Part shown: positions 23,725-31,724 of the stretch, one piece after another | How positions within the stretch are numbered: position 1 is the first letter of the stretch | How the letters are laid out: every line of letters starts with the position of its first letter | NCBI GenBank assembly: GCA_003158175.1 | Contig: PMHJ01000023.1 | Location: 104,904-142,565, forward strand | Reading direction: 5' to 3' | DNA: 37,662 nt | Source of the DNA: Candidatus Cybelea septentrionalis | GTDB lineage: Bacteria; Vulcanimicrobiota; Vulcanimicrobiia; Vulcanimicrobiales; Vulcanimicrobiaceae | Translations under genes and position numbers: made by a program | The notes under the pieces: model-generated | Told to the model about the DNA's origin: nothing | The model's input: only the letters and a program-made list of their open reading frames with translations | The model's database searches: none

Positions 23725-25277
23725 ATATAGTTCCGTAGTCTGGGCCAGTAGACGGCCAGCGGTTCGGTAATTCCTTCGCATAGCCAGATCGGAAAGCCGT
23801 TTTCAAAAGGGCGGCCCCATGGATTGTTAAACCGCGTAACGATCTGCCGCCTCCGGAATAAGTGCGCGTTACCTTGACAGTCGCCGTGGACGTCGATCAG
23901 AACGTTTCCGGTGTAGCCGTGCGTTCCCCACATCCAGAACTGATTGTTTCCGGAGAGCACCGGCGGAAGCCCGTACTGCGGTCCGAAGAAGTCGATCGCG
24001 CCGGCCTCTCCATAGTTGCTGGCCAGAATTGCCGCTTGTGAGCGCTGCGAAGGCGGCAACGAGTAGTAGAGACGCGCCACGGTCTTTGCCAGCTCTTGCC
24101 AGCCGTGCATATCCGCCCAATCCGGCGGTAAGTCTCCGATTTGAGTGCGCTCGGTGCGCGCGAGATCGATGTTTCGTGCGATAACGTCTTCAGCGAGACG
24201 GTCGTAGGCCGACATCGTCACTTCCGGCAAAACCGGCATCAGCAGCGGAACTAACACGATGCCGGCAACCAGCACGTAGAGTGCCAGCACGGGCCGCCAC
24301 GCGGTCGCGCGTGACGTCCACGCTTCAATTGCAACGGCTCCAGCGGCGATCGGAATGGGGTAAACGTCGCCGGCATAGTAGTTCTTGGCGTGAAAAACGC
24401 ACATCGCAGCGATCAACAGCAGATAGGCGACGCCGAGAAACCGCGTTGTGGGACGGCGGAGCAACGTCGCTAGACCGATCAGCCATACCGGCGCGAGCAG
24501 CGGGTGGGTCACGAGCAGCTGCGTCAATACGAACTGTACCGGCGTCAGCACGACGTTTCGATACTCGCCGGCCTCGTGCAGCACCGTCCACATCGGGAAT
24601 CCATGTGCGGCCTGCCAGAGGACGTTCGGCAGCGCGATCGCCGCCGCGACCGAGGCGCCGGCCACAAAACAAGGCGTGAGGAGCGCGCGGCGTTGCGGGA
24701 GTGCCAGCAGCGCGACGACGATCGCCACGGCGAAAAGGATGATGGTGTACTTGCTTTCGATCGCAATGCCGACGATCGCGCCGACCGCCAGCCACCAGCG
24801 AGGATCGGCTCCCTTGACGATACGCAGAACAAAGAGCGCGGCGAGCGGCCAGAGCCAGAGGCCGACGGTATCGGTGGAGAGTTTCGTTCCGAAAGCCATG
24901 AGGATGGGCGTGACCGCTGCGACCAGCGCTCCGAAGATTTCGGCGAACGCGCCGCCCCCGAGCTCGACTACCAGCAGGCACGTCGTGTAGACGGATGCCG
25001 CGGCGAAGCACGCGCAGAGCGCGCGGACGGCGAAGAGCGAGTGGCCGAAGAACTGGGTAGCCGCCGCCAAGAGGGGCACGACCGGCGGCTGGTCGACATA
25101 TCCCCAGGCCGGATGGAAACCGCAAATGATAAAGTACAGTTCGTCTCGGAAGAAGCCATAATGGGGATTACCAATAAGATGGACGGCCAACGTCGCCAGT
25201 GCGGCGACGAGCGGAATCCTTCTGGCGAGCCTCGCGCGCATAGCCCTACTCATAAGCCATTCCGGTGAAGCCTGCAA
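23721..25277 (-). CDS. ArnT/PMT-like GT-C membrane glycosyltransferase
   Basis: An integral-membrane glycosyltransferase of the GT39/GT83 (PMT_2) type that moves a sugar from a polyprenyl-phosphate carrier to an acceptor outside the cytoplasm. It has 518 residues. About nine or ten membrane helices occupy residues 20-370, with the acidic catalytic loop YGFFRDELYFI after the first helix and the conserved WGYVDQPPVVPLL segment. A soluble C-terminal domain (about 375-518) follows. A helix pair with FHAKNYYAGDVYPI is typical of the family. An in-frame ATG at residue 9 (25253) has GGA at a suitable distance and may be the real start, since the first eight residues overlap the opposite-strand tag region. 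Acceptor and sugar are not predictable. Confidence 0.87.
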   Translation of the reverse strand: MQASPEWLMSRAMRARLARRIPLVAALATLAVHLIGNPHYGFFRDELYFIICGFHPAWGYVDQPPVVPLLAAATQFFGHSLFAVRALCACFAAASVYTTCLLVVELGGGAFAEIFGALVAAVTPILMAFGTKLSTDTVGLWLWPLAALFVLRIVKGADPRWWLAVGAIVGIAIESKYTIILFAVAIVVALLALPQRRALLTPCFVAGASVAAAIALPNVLWQAAHGFPMWTVLHEAGEYRNVVLTPVQFVLTQLLVTHPLLAPVWLIGLATLLRRPTTRFLGVAYLLLIAAMCVFHAKNYYAGDVYPIPIAAGAVAIEAWTSRATAWRPVLALYVLVAGIVLVPLLMPVLPEVTMSAYDRLAEDVIARNIDLARTERTQIGDLPPDWADMHGWQELAKTVARLYYSLPPSQRSQAAILASNYGEAGAIDFFGPQYGLPPVLSGNNQFWMWGTHGYTGNVLIDVHGDCQGNAHLFRRRQIVTRFNNPWGRPFENGFPIWLCEGITEPLAVYWPRLRNYI

Positions 25278-25306
25278 TGCCCAAATCGCAAAAACGCTCA
25301 GACATT

Positions 25307-25852
25307 ATGAGACGTTGTCCGTGGGCGAGCACGCCCGCTTTGATCGCTTACCACGATGCGGAGTGGGGTAAGCCGTTGCACGACGACGCGGGGCTCTTCG
25401 AGTTCTTGGTGCTCGAAGGCGCGCAGGCCGGGCTGAGCTGGGAAACGATTCTGCGTAAACGCGACCGCTATCGGCAGCTCTTCGGCGGCTTCGATCCTGC
25501 CTTCGTTGCAAACGTGACGCCGGCGCGTATCAAGCGGATGATGCTCGACCCGGGGATCATTCGCAACCGCGCGAAGATCGAGTCGGCGGTTTCAAACGGT
25601 CGCGCGTTGCTCTTGGTGCGTCAGGAGTTCGATACGTTCGACGACTACGTCTGGCGCTTCGTCGGCGGTAAGCCGATCCGTAATCGCTGGCGCCGGCTCG
25701 AGGAAGTCCCGGCATTCACGCCGCAATCCGAAGCGATGAGCAGCGACCTGCGCAAGCGCGGCTTTCGCTTCGTCGGTCCGACGATCTGCTACGCATTCAT
25801 GCAGGCCGTCGGAATGGTCAACGACCATCTCTTGGATTGCGCGTGGCGATGA
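25307..25852 (+). CDS. tag: DNA-3-methyladenine glycosylase I
   Basis: A base-excision repair enzyme that removes 3-methyladenine from alkylated DNA. Numbered from ATG 25307 (181 residues), it aligns with E. coli Tag from the first residue: MRRCPW, with Cys4 and His16 in YHDAEWG, and His174 and Cys178 in NDHLLDC, form the zinc-snap typical of Tag. Glu37 and Trp45 in LEGAQAGLSW line the base pocket. FRFVGPTICYAFMQA is a family signature. In-frame starts at 25277 (ATG) and 25265 (GTG) are possible. The stop overlaps the next gene's ATG (ATGA), so the two are translationally coupled. Confidence 0.95.
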   Translation: MRRCPWASTPALIAYHDAEWGKPLHDDAGLFEFLVLEGAQAGLSWETILRKRDRYRQLFGGFDPAFVANVTPARIKRMMLDPGIIRNRAKIESAVSNGRALLLVRQEFDTFDDYVWRFVGGKPIRNRWRRLEEVPAFTPQSEAMSSDLRKRGFRFVGPTICYAFMQAVGMVNDHLLDCAWR

Positions 25853-27387
25853 TCGCGCCGTTGCTGATGGCGGTCGCGCTGCTTCCCAGCGGCACGTATC
25901 ACTACGAAACGAGCGTCGGCGGACATAGCGTCGGGAGCAGCACTATCGTCATTCGCCGCAGTGGCGGCACGCTCGACGTTGGCGAGAGCGCCTCCGTCGC
26001 CGGCGTATCGCTGATCAGCGATCGCAAAATCGTTGCGGCTACCTTTGCCAATCTTTCCTACGTAGCCGATGCGGACGGTCAACATGGTGCTCTGACGTTT
26101 GCCGGAAATGAAGCAACGTTCAGCGCGGGTGGCGCGCACTCGAAAATCGCGGCGCCGGCTGACGCGCCATTTGTGGTTAGCGACAATAAGGTGGCGGGCT
26201 TCGCGCTGATTCCGGCGGCGCTTCACGTCACCGGCGCGAAGCAGTTGACGCTGGCATGCATCTGCGGGGCATTCGTGGCAGTGCCCGTGACGGTGGCGGG
26301 CCATTCCGCTGTTCCGCCAGCCGGAGTGCCGTCCGGCGACGCCGCCGTCTCGGTCGAGCTCGAGGGCCAGACAGCCACGCTCTGGTTTAATCCTCAAACC
26401 GAGGTGCTCGATCGCTTCGAGCTGCCCGCGCAGGAACTGGCGATTGTGCTGCGATCGTACGACCCAAAAATTACCACGCTCGCGAGGCCGGCTACGGCGA
26501 CCCCGTTGCCGTCGCCGCCGGCGCACTATACTTCTCACGACGTTTCGATAAAGACCGACGACGGGGTGATGCTCGCCGGAACTTTGACGGTTCCGAACTC
26601 GGCAGCGACGCCGCTGCCGGGTTTCGTTTTGGTTCACGGAAGCGGCTGCAACGATCGTGACGAAACGATCGGTCCGAACAAGGTCTTCGCGCAACTCGCA
26701 AACCGGCTCTCGAACGACGGCTACGTGGTGCTGCGCTACGATAAGCGCTCGTGCGGAAAGAGCGGCGGTAAGTTTCCGGTGCGCGACCGTTTGATCGCCG
26801 ACGCGCGCGACGTGATCGCCTATCTGCGATCGCAACCCGGGATCGATCCCAAACGGATCTACGTCCTCGGACACAGTGAAGGCGGCGAGCTCGCACCGAG
26901 CATCGCAATCGCAGACGGACGTTTACGTGGGATCGTCTTGCTCGCGCCGCCGGCGCTTCCACTCGAGCAAATCCTGAAGCAGCAACTGCTCCGTGACCAA
27001 ACAGGGGAGAATCGCGCGGCAGCGGAGACGCAAGTCCAGGCGCAACTCGATGCGATCGCATCGGGCAAGAAGGCGGGCGCGACGAACCAATGGCTGCGCA
27101 GCTCGTTCGGAATCGATCCGGCGGCGCTGATTGCGCGCGTTCCTTGCCCGATTTTGATCCTTCAGGGGACCAAAGACATCCAAGTTCTGCCGGCGGACAC
27201 CCCGCGTCTCGTGCAGGCCGCGCAAAGCGCGTATCGCGACGTAACGGTCGTGATGCTGCAAGACGACGATCATCTCTTCATCAAGCTGCCGGGGGACGAG
27301 CCGTCGACTGGTGACGAATACTTCACGCCCTCGTACCTCGATCCAGCGCTCTTTGCAGCAATCGAGACGTGGTTAGGAACTCACTAG
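25849..27387 (+). CDS. Secreted or envelope alpha/beta hydrolase with N-terminal extension
   Basis: A serine hydrolase of the dienelactone-hydrolase/peptidase S9-like alpha/beta class with 512 residues. Residues 1-15 (MIAPLLMAVALLPSG) look like a signal peptide or anchor. Residues about 16-220 form an extra beta-rich domain of unknown role (HYETSVGGHSVGSSTIVIRR). The hydrolase domain follows a Pro-rich linker: GFVLVHGSGCNDRDE, RYDKRSCGKSGG, nucleophile Ser343 in LGHSEGGE, Asp443 in GTKDIQVL and His475 in DDDHLF. Its ATG overlaps the tag stop. The coupling with a DNA-repair gene is probably only organisational. The 3' end overlaps the convergent lipoprotein gene by 15 bases. Confidence 0.85.
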   Translation: MIAPLLMAVALLPSGTYHYETSVGGHSVGSSTIVIRRSGGTLDVGESASVAGVSLISDRKIVAATFANLSYVADADGQHGALTFAGNEATFSAGGAHSKIAAPADAPFVVSDNKVAGFALIPAALHVTGAKQLTLACICGAFVAVPVTVAGHSAVPPAGVPSGDAAVSVELEGQTATLWFNPQTEVLDRFELPAQELAIVLRSYDPKITTLARPATATPLPSPPAHYTSHDVSIKTDDGVMLAGTLTVPNSAATPLPGFVLVHGSGCNDRDETIGPNKVFAQLANRLSNDGYVVLRYDKRSCGKSGGKFPVRDRLIADARDVIAYLRSQPGIDPKRIYVLGHSEGGELAPSIAIADGRLRGIVLLAPPALPLEQILKQQLLRDQTGENRAAAETQVQAQLDAIASGKKAGATNQWLRSSFGIDPAALIARVPCPILILQGTKDIQVLPADTPRLVQAAQSAYRDVTVVMLQDDDHLFIKLPGDEPSTGDEYFTPSYLDPALFAAIETWLGTH

Positions 27388-27993
27388 GCTCGCTTCTCGT
27401 CGGCCATAGATATTGTTGTCGTAATACATCGTCGGCTTACCCTTTGCGTGCCGGTATATCTCGACGTTACCGTTATTGGATGGTCCCGACTGACTAAAAT
27501 AGTTGGTCACGGCAAGGTTCCCGGTTGTCGGATCGATGGCGCACCCGAAAGCGCTACCTGGATCGTTCAACGTAGCTTTCAATTGCGTTCCACCGTGGGC
27601 AAACTCATAGATCTGGCTTTGTAACACCGTGCCGGTCCCCCATCCGGTGACGAACACATCTCCTTTGCGGTCGGTGCAAAGCCCGTAAAGCTGTGCGGAC
27701 GGCGCAAAGCCCATGAGTTTCCCGACAAGCTTGCTTTGCGGGTAGGAGAACACCCAAACCGTCGGTCTGTAGTATGTCGGAGGTCCGGATTGAGAGGAAG
27801 CATACAATAAGTCTTCGGTCTTTGCTTCCGGCAGCATCCACGACTTGCCACGATCAGCGTGCGTTGCAATGGTAGAGGTTTGCGGTATCACGCCCGGCGC
27901 ACCGATCGGCGGCTGCGATCCGCCGCACCCGGCCAGCATTGCCGCAGCCACGCAGCTGCTGAGCGCGTAGCGTCTGAAATCAGAAAGCTTCAT
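27373..27993 (-). CDS. Secreted lipoprotein, beta-propeller-like, probably truncated
   Basis: The product has 206 residues from ATG 27993 (an ATG 12 bases upstream is not needed). The leader MKLSDFRRYALSSCVAAAML ends in a lipobox LAGC with Cys23, followed by GGSQPPIGAP. The mature part has repeat-like segments resembling NHL/SMP-30-type propeller blades: VWVFSYPQSKLVGKLMG, LYGLCTDRKGDVFVTGWG, GCAIDPTTGNLAVTNYF, VEIYRHAKGKPTMYY. From memory, relatives with this leader continue for further blades after a segment like the last one. Here the frame changes to RREASLVSS and stops within the neighbour's 3' end, so the C-terminal part appears lost, perhaps by rearrangement. Whether it is expressed and stable is unknown. 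Confidence 0.7.
   Translation of the reverse strand: MKLSDFRRYALSSCVAAAMLAGCGGSQPPIGAPGVIPQTSTIATHADRGKSWMLPEAKTEDLLYASSQSGPPTYYRPTVWVFSYPQSKLVGKLMGFAPSAQLYGLCTDRKGDVFVTGWGTGTVLQSQIYEFAHGGTQLKATLNDPGSAFGCAIDPTTGNLAVTNYFSQSGPSNNGNVEIYRHAKGKPTMYYDNNIYGRREASLVSS
27905..27937. repeat. Leader-cassette repeat, copy 1 (33 bp)
   Basis: These 33 bases encode, on the minus strand, the lipobox region LAGCGGSQPPI. They match 29055-29087 at 32 of 33 positions (one C/T change). The repeat marks recent duplication or gene conversion of the lipoprotein leader. Confidence 0.8.
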
Positions 27994-28006
27994 TTGTGAC
28001 GCCAAT

Positions 28007-28945
28007 CTACCAACTGATGGTGATCAGTGCGTCGCTCTTGTGCGCGACGGCCATCATCCGCACGTGCGTCGCACTGCTCTCGACGAATGATGAGCCTCCG
28101 CCCCCGCCGCCGCCCGCGCCGTACTGGGAGAAGCGACCCACTCTACCTCCACCCCCGCCACCACCGCCATAGTAGCCGCCTCCGCCTCCACCTCCGAAGC
28201 CGCCGTCGGGACACCCAAAGTGCCCCGCGCCGCCAGCACCGAGCCTTCCGTTGGAGCCGCGACAGACGCCTCCGTGTCCGCCGCCCGCGCCACCTTTGCC
28301 ACCAGCACTCTGCATGCCGCCGGCCCCGCCGCTTCCAGCGAGCCTACCGTAACCGCTGCTGCCCGATCCACCTATGTCTCCGCCGCCGTCTCCGCCCTTT
28401 CCGCCATCGGTTATGTAGCAGCTCGGCATTCCGGTGCAACCGTCGCCGGCGCCGCCTCCGCCGCCCGCGGCCACCACAACACGGTCGGCCAATCGGTCGC
28501 CCCCCTGCCGCACGTCAGACGCGCCCCCGCCGAAACCGAAGCACCGGCGACGACAAGCAATACCTTTTCTACCCTCGCCGCCGTTAAAGCCGCCCCGCAT
28601 GCCGCTCCCACCAACGAAGATCGCCAAGCTCTCTCCGGGAGTCACCGGTATCGTGGCCTCAGCGTAGCCACCTCCGCCGCCATTACCCGCGGAATATTGG
28701 GAGTCTGGGCCGCCGTCCGAGCCGGCTGCGCCCTTTGCCACAATCGTAACCTGCGCCACGCCGGTTGGCACGTCGAACGTCTGCTTTCCACCCGTGTAAT
28801 AAAAAGTGCGCTGGCGCGACGGAGCGCGCGTTCCGGCGCTTACAACGTTAGCAACGATCGGCACTTGCGATCCGCCGCACCCTGCGAGCATTGCCGCGAC
28901 GGCGCAAATGCGTAGCACGCGACGAGAGGGCGTTGAGATTTTCAT
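28007..28945 (-). CDS. Glycine-rich lipoprotein (ALK-type glycine-rich domain), copy 1
   Basis: The product has 312 residues from ATG 28945. Leader MKISTPSRRVLRICAVAAML with lipobox LAGC (Cys23). A short beta domain follows (FYYTGGKQTFDVPTGVAQVT then IVAKGAAG), then a Gly-rich region with the pattern of the Gly_rich family found in ALK-type receptors and some bacterial surface proteins: EATIPVTPGESLAIFVGG, MRGGFNGG, GGGASDVR, RVVVAAGGGGGAG, runs of GGxGGxGG, GGGGSSFVES and the end SDALITISW. Three or four of the nine cysteines lie near the CRRRC region. Such domains can form polyglycine-II helix bundles; that is a family inference. The frame is open upstream into the relic at 28951-29140, so a longer fused product starting at 29140 is possible. 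Function unknown; likely surface exposed. Confidence 0.8.
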   Translation of the reverse strand: MKISTPSRRVLRICAVAAMLAGCGGSQVPIVANVVSAGTRAPSRQRTFYYTGGKQTFDVPTGVAQVTIVAKGAAGSDGGPDSQYSAGNGGGGGYAEATIPVTPGESLAIFVGGSGMRGGFNGGEGRKGIACRRRCFGFGGGASDVRQGGDRLADRVVVAAGGGGGAGDGCTGMPSCYITDGGKGGDGGGDIGGSGSSGYGRLAGSGGAGGMQSAGGKGGAGGGHGGVCRGSNGRLGAGGAGHFGCPDGGFGGGGGGGYYGGGGGGGGRVGRFSQYGAGGGGGGGSSFVESSATHVRMMAVAHKSDALITISW

Positions 28946-28950
28946 TCCTG

Positions 28951-29140
28951 CTACCAGCTGATGACGATCAGCCCGTTGGTCGTTGCGTTTTTCCACTCTT
29001 GATATCGAGCGCCATCGGGTCGCGAGGTCTGTACACCCGTTGCCGGTGTACCGAATCGGCGGCTGCGATCCGCCGCATCCGGCCAGCTTTTCTGCCGCGC
29101 AAATGCCAAGTGCAGCGCGACTGAAGCTCCAAATCCTCAC
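28951..29140 (-). pseudogene. Relic of a third glycine-rich lipoprotein gene
   Basis: From GTG 29140 (AAAGGAG 7 bases upstream) the minus strand reads MRIWSFSRAALGICAAEKLA then GCGGSQPPI, a lipoprotein leader. Compared with the intact leader at 27905-27937, one extra T follows CCGAT, shifting the frame. In the shifted frame it reads GTPATGVQTSRPDGARYQEW then KNATTNGLIVISW and stop, which is the C-terminal tail of the glycine-rich proteins (compare KKATGNGVVVLSW at the end of the gene at 30774). The whole Gly-rich body is absent. In the unshifted frame there is no stop, so the relic runs into the next gene. Confidence 0.75.
29055..29087. repeat. Leader-cassette repeat, copy 2 (33 bp)
   Basis: This is the partner of 27905-27937 with one mismatch. 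It lies in the relic leader and is followed on the minus strand by the inserted T that causes the frameshift. Confidence 0.8.
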
Positions 29141-29170
29141 TTGCCTACTCCTTTCGTAAGCCGCGCGCAT

Positions 29171-29417
29171 TCGACACGACGCCGTTGCGCTCCGGCGCAG
29201 CTATCCGGCACGCCTCACGGCGTCGGAGCCTACTCCAGCGACTCAGGGCCGCGCTGGTCTAACGACCGAAGAACGCGCTGATTGTACTTTCTTCGATTTC
29301 ATCGAAGGGTGGACAAATTCGAGGGTCGCATGGCTGGGGACGCCTGATATTGAAATCAAACCACTCCAGGAAAGCGGTCAACTCCAGTAATTAATTCACG
29401 CCAAAGGAGCTAGAGCC
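29171..29417. other. Intergenic region between divergent lipoprotein genes
   Basis: This 247-bp gap is lower in GC toward the right and holds no convincing ORF. It contains a perfect inverted repeat, CTTCGAT-TTC-ATCGAAG (29291-29307), and the Shine-Dalgarno GGAG (29406-29409) for the plus-strand gene. No clear -35/-10 pair was identified; the palindrome could be an operator shared by the divergent genes. Confidence 0.4.
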
Positions 29418-30698
29418 GTGCTAATCCGACAGGTCATTTCAGTGGGATTCGTTCTTGTCGTCTGCGGATGTTCGACGCCAACGCCCCAGGCAAGTTTCGG
29501 TAACGCCGCGCTGCCTGGAGGTGCGGTAAAGTGGACGAGTTCCGGCGGAACCCTGACCACACTCTACAGTTTCCAAGGGGAGCCCGACGGCGCTGTTCCG
29601 CAAGGACCGGTGAGCGTTTACCACGGCTGCGCGAGCGTCTGCACCGCGGAGGTCATCGGTAACACCTCCACAGGAGGCACGAACAACGCGGGAACAATTT
29701 ACTTGCTCTTTAGTCCGGACCTGACAACGGGAGGCCGCTGGACTGAGCGCGCCCTGCTGAGCTACACGCCGTCGGAAACGGGAAGCGACCCAACGGGCTC
29801 TGTCATCGCGCGTAATGGATATGGTGGTCCGATCTTCGGAATGGCCTCGCAGGGGGGAACTCACGGAAAAGGGACGGCAGTCGAAATCAAAGGAACCACC
29901 GATACCGTGCTTTCGTTCAATGGACGCGACGGCGCGTTTCCCGCCGGTGGACTGTTTCATCTAGGACACACCAATTTCGCGGCGACGTCTGCGGGCGGTA
30001 GTCACGACCTGGGCGCAATCGTTTCCATCACGCGGTATAAGAGACTCAGGCCAAAAGTTCTCTATTCGTTCAGCGGCCAGAGCGACGGCGAGTACCCGAA
30101 CTCTCAACTTACGGCGTGCGATCAATACGGGTGCCCCCACTACGGGACCACGGCGGGCTCAAAGAGCGTGCCCGCGACGGTCTACGCATTCACTCCCGGG
30201 AAGGGTCTCGCCACGCTTTACACGTTCGCGAGCTCCAAGGACGTAGGGACGCCCACCGGGGTCACTCCGTACGGATATTATGGTTCATCGAAGAATGTAT
30301 CGCTGTTCGGAACGACGCTGAAAGGCGGCTCGTCGGGATACGGAACGCTCTACGTACTGAAACCCCATGGATCGACGTACAAGAAAGTTACGCTGCACAC
30401 ATTCGCCGGCGCCGCCACTGACGGCGCGTATCCTTATGGGCCGCCGATTATTACAGAAGGAGAACACCTTTACCTCGTCACAGCGAGCGGCGGAAGTGGA
30501 GGTTGCGGCACGATCTTCTCGTACGACCTTTCGTCAGCAAAATACACCCTGCTCTATTCCTTCAGGTGCGGTGCCGACGGTGCATACCCCGAGGCTCCGA
30601 TCGTTTCCGACGTAACTTATGGCAACCTGTACTACGGTACGACGTCGGCCGGAGGAACTGCAAACGACGGCGTCGTCTTTTCGTTCAATCCGCACTAA
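29418..30698 (+). CDS. Lipoprotein with GloVer-type tandem repeats
   Basis: The product has 426 residues from GTG 29418, with AAAGGAG 9 bases upstream. Leader MLIRQVISVGFVLVVC and lipobox VCGC (Cys18). The rest consists of about eight degenerate repeats of the GloVer type (TIGR03803, choice-of-anchor tandem repeat): LTTLYSFQGEPDGAVPQGPV, PKVLYSFSGQSDGEYPNSQL, LHTFAGAATDGAYPYGPP and LLYSFRCGADGAYPEAPIV, each followed by a YGTTxxGGxxGxGTVF-like strand set (for example YYGTTSAGGTANDGVVFSF). The repeats probably build a beta-propeller or beta-solenoid on the cell surface. Function unknown. It is flanked on both sides by minus-strand glycine-rich lipoprotein genes. Confidence 0.85.
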   Translation: MLIRQVISVGFVLVVCGCSTPTPQASFGNAALPGGAVKWTSSGGTLTTLYSFQGEPDGAVPQGPVSVYHGCASVCTAEVIGNTSTGGTNNAGTIYLLFSPDLTTGGRWTERALLSYTPSETGSDPTGSVIARNGYGGPIFGMASQGGTHGKGTAVEIKGTTDTVLSFNGRDGAFPAGGLFHLGHTNFAATSAGGSHDLGAIVSITRYKRLRPKVLYSFSGQSDGEYPNSQLTACDQYGCPHYGTTAGSKSVPATVYAFTPGKGLATLYTFASSKDVGTPTGVTPYGYYGSSKNVSLFGTTLKGGSSGYGTLYVLKPHGSTYKKVTLHTFAGAATDGAYPYGPPIITEGEHLYLVTASGGSGGCGTIFSYDLSSAKYTLLYSFRCGADGAYPEAPIVSDVTYGNLYYGTTSAGGTANDGVVFSFNPH

Positions 30699-30773
30699 CG
30701 CCACCATGCTCGCGGAGCGCGGCCGCGCCGATGCTAAGTGCGCGACAATAGCACATTGAGATTTATCATTCAA

Positions 30774-31724
30774 CTACCAGCTTAAGACGACAACACCGTT
30801 GCCCGTGGCCTTTTTCCATCCTTGCCAAGTTTGAAAGCGCTTCGCGCTGGGCTCGATGTACGACGATCCGCCGCCGCCGCCGCCACCTGGTTGACCGCAG
30901 TAATTACAGCCCGAGCCGCCACCACCGCCGCCCGCGCCGTAATACCCGCCACCGGCGCCGCCACCACCAGCGCCGTAACTGTACTCCTCAGAACAACCGG
31001 CGCCGCCGTCGCCACCTTGACCCAGCGATCCGACATCGCCCGAAGCTCCGCTGCAGTCGAAGGAACCAGCAGCCACTCCGGCGCTGCCGCCGGATCCACC
31101 ACGACGCTGCCTCCCGCCGGCACCGCCGCCACCAGCGTTATTGTTACCGCCGGCGTCGCCTGCGCCGCCGACGCTGGCCCCGCCTTCGCCGCCACCGCCG
31201 CCATGTGACGAGGAGTTGCTGCCTCTCCCGCCTTGGCCGCCTCCCCCGCCCACGACAAGGACGCGATCGCGCAGTCTATCACCATCGCGCCTAATATCCG
31301 AGGCGCCACCGCCGCCATACCCGTAGCAGTAGCAGTCGTACGAAGCGCCGCCGCCGTTGCCGCCTCCGTTAAAGCCGCCGCGCATTTCGGAACCTTCACC
31401 ACCCACGAATACTGCAAACCTTTCTCCGGGAGTCACTGGAATAACGGCATGGACGCGCCCGCCGTTAGGCCCCTCGGTGGCGGTCCGCGGCAGGAACGCA
31501 CCGCTTGCACCGAGTGCATCAACGGTGAGCCACTTCACGTCGGCCGGCACGGTGAACGTCTGGCGCTGACCCGTGTAAACGAACGTCTTGTGATACGGAA
31601 GGGAGGCAGCGGTGCCGCTTGCGGCTGGCATCGCGCTGCTTCCGGCGCCACCTGCGCATGCTGTTAGCATTGCTACGGCCGCGCAACTACTGAACGCATA
31701 ACGGCTAAGGCCTGAAATCCTCAT
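30774..31724 (-). CDS. Glycine-rich lipoprotein (ALK-type glycine-rich domain), copy 2
   Basis: The product has 316 residues. Leader MRISGLSRYAFSSCAAVAML with lipobox LTAC, Cys23, the same Cys position as in two neighbouring lipoproteins. The arrangement is the same as copy 1: FVYTGQRQTFTVPADVKWLT, VHAVIPVTPGERFAVFVGG, MRGGFNGGGNGGGASY, the motif GGGGASDIR, RVLVVGGGGGQGG, long GGxGG tracts, then GGGGSSYIEPSAKRFQTW and GWKKATGNGVVVLSW. Cysteine pairs CYCYG and CNYCG suggest disulfides. AGGAGG lies 6 bases before the ATG. Body sequence differs greatly from copy 1 outside the motifs, so the copies are old. Function unknown; adhesion or extracellular matrix is possible. Confidence 0.83.
   Translation of the reverse strand: MRISGLSRYAFSSCAAVAMLTACAGGAGSSAMPAASGTAASLPYHKTFVYTGQRQTFTVPADVKWLTVDALGASGAFLPRTATEGPNGGRVHAVIPVTPGERFAVFVGGEGSEMRGGFNGGGNGGGASYDCYCYGYGGGGASDIRRDGDRLRDRVLVVGGGGGQGGRGSNSSSHGGGGGEGGASVGGAGDAGGNNNAGGGGAGGRQRRGGSGGSAGVAAGSFDCSGASGDVGSLGQGGDGGAGCSEEYSYGAGGGGAGGGYYGAGGGGGGSGCNYCGQPGGGGGGGSSYIEPSAKRFQTWQGWKKATGNGVVVLSW

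Noticed and set aside
28027-28587. A plus-strand Pro/Arg-rich frame opposite the glycine-rich gene
   Set aside because: Gly codons (GGN) read in antisense give Pro/Ala/Thr-rich frames. The composition is explained by the glycine-rich gene and there is no ribosome-binding site.
27373-31724. Transposon or phage origin of the lipoprotein region
   Set aside because: There is no transposase, integrase, terminal inverted repeat or attachment site. The repeats found are coding leader sequences.
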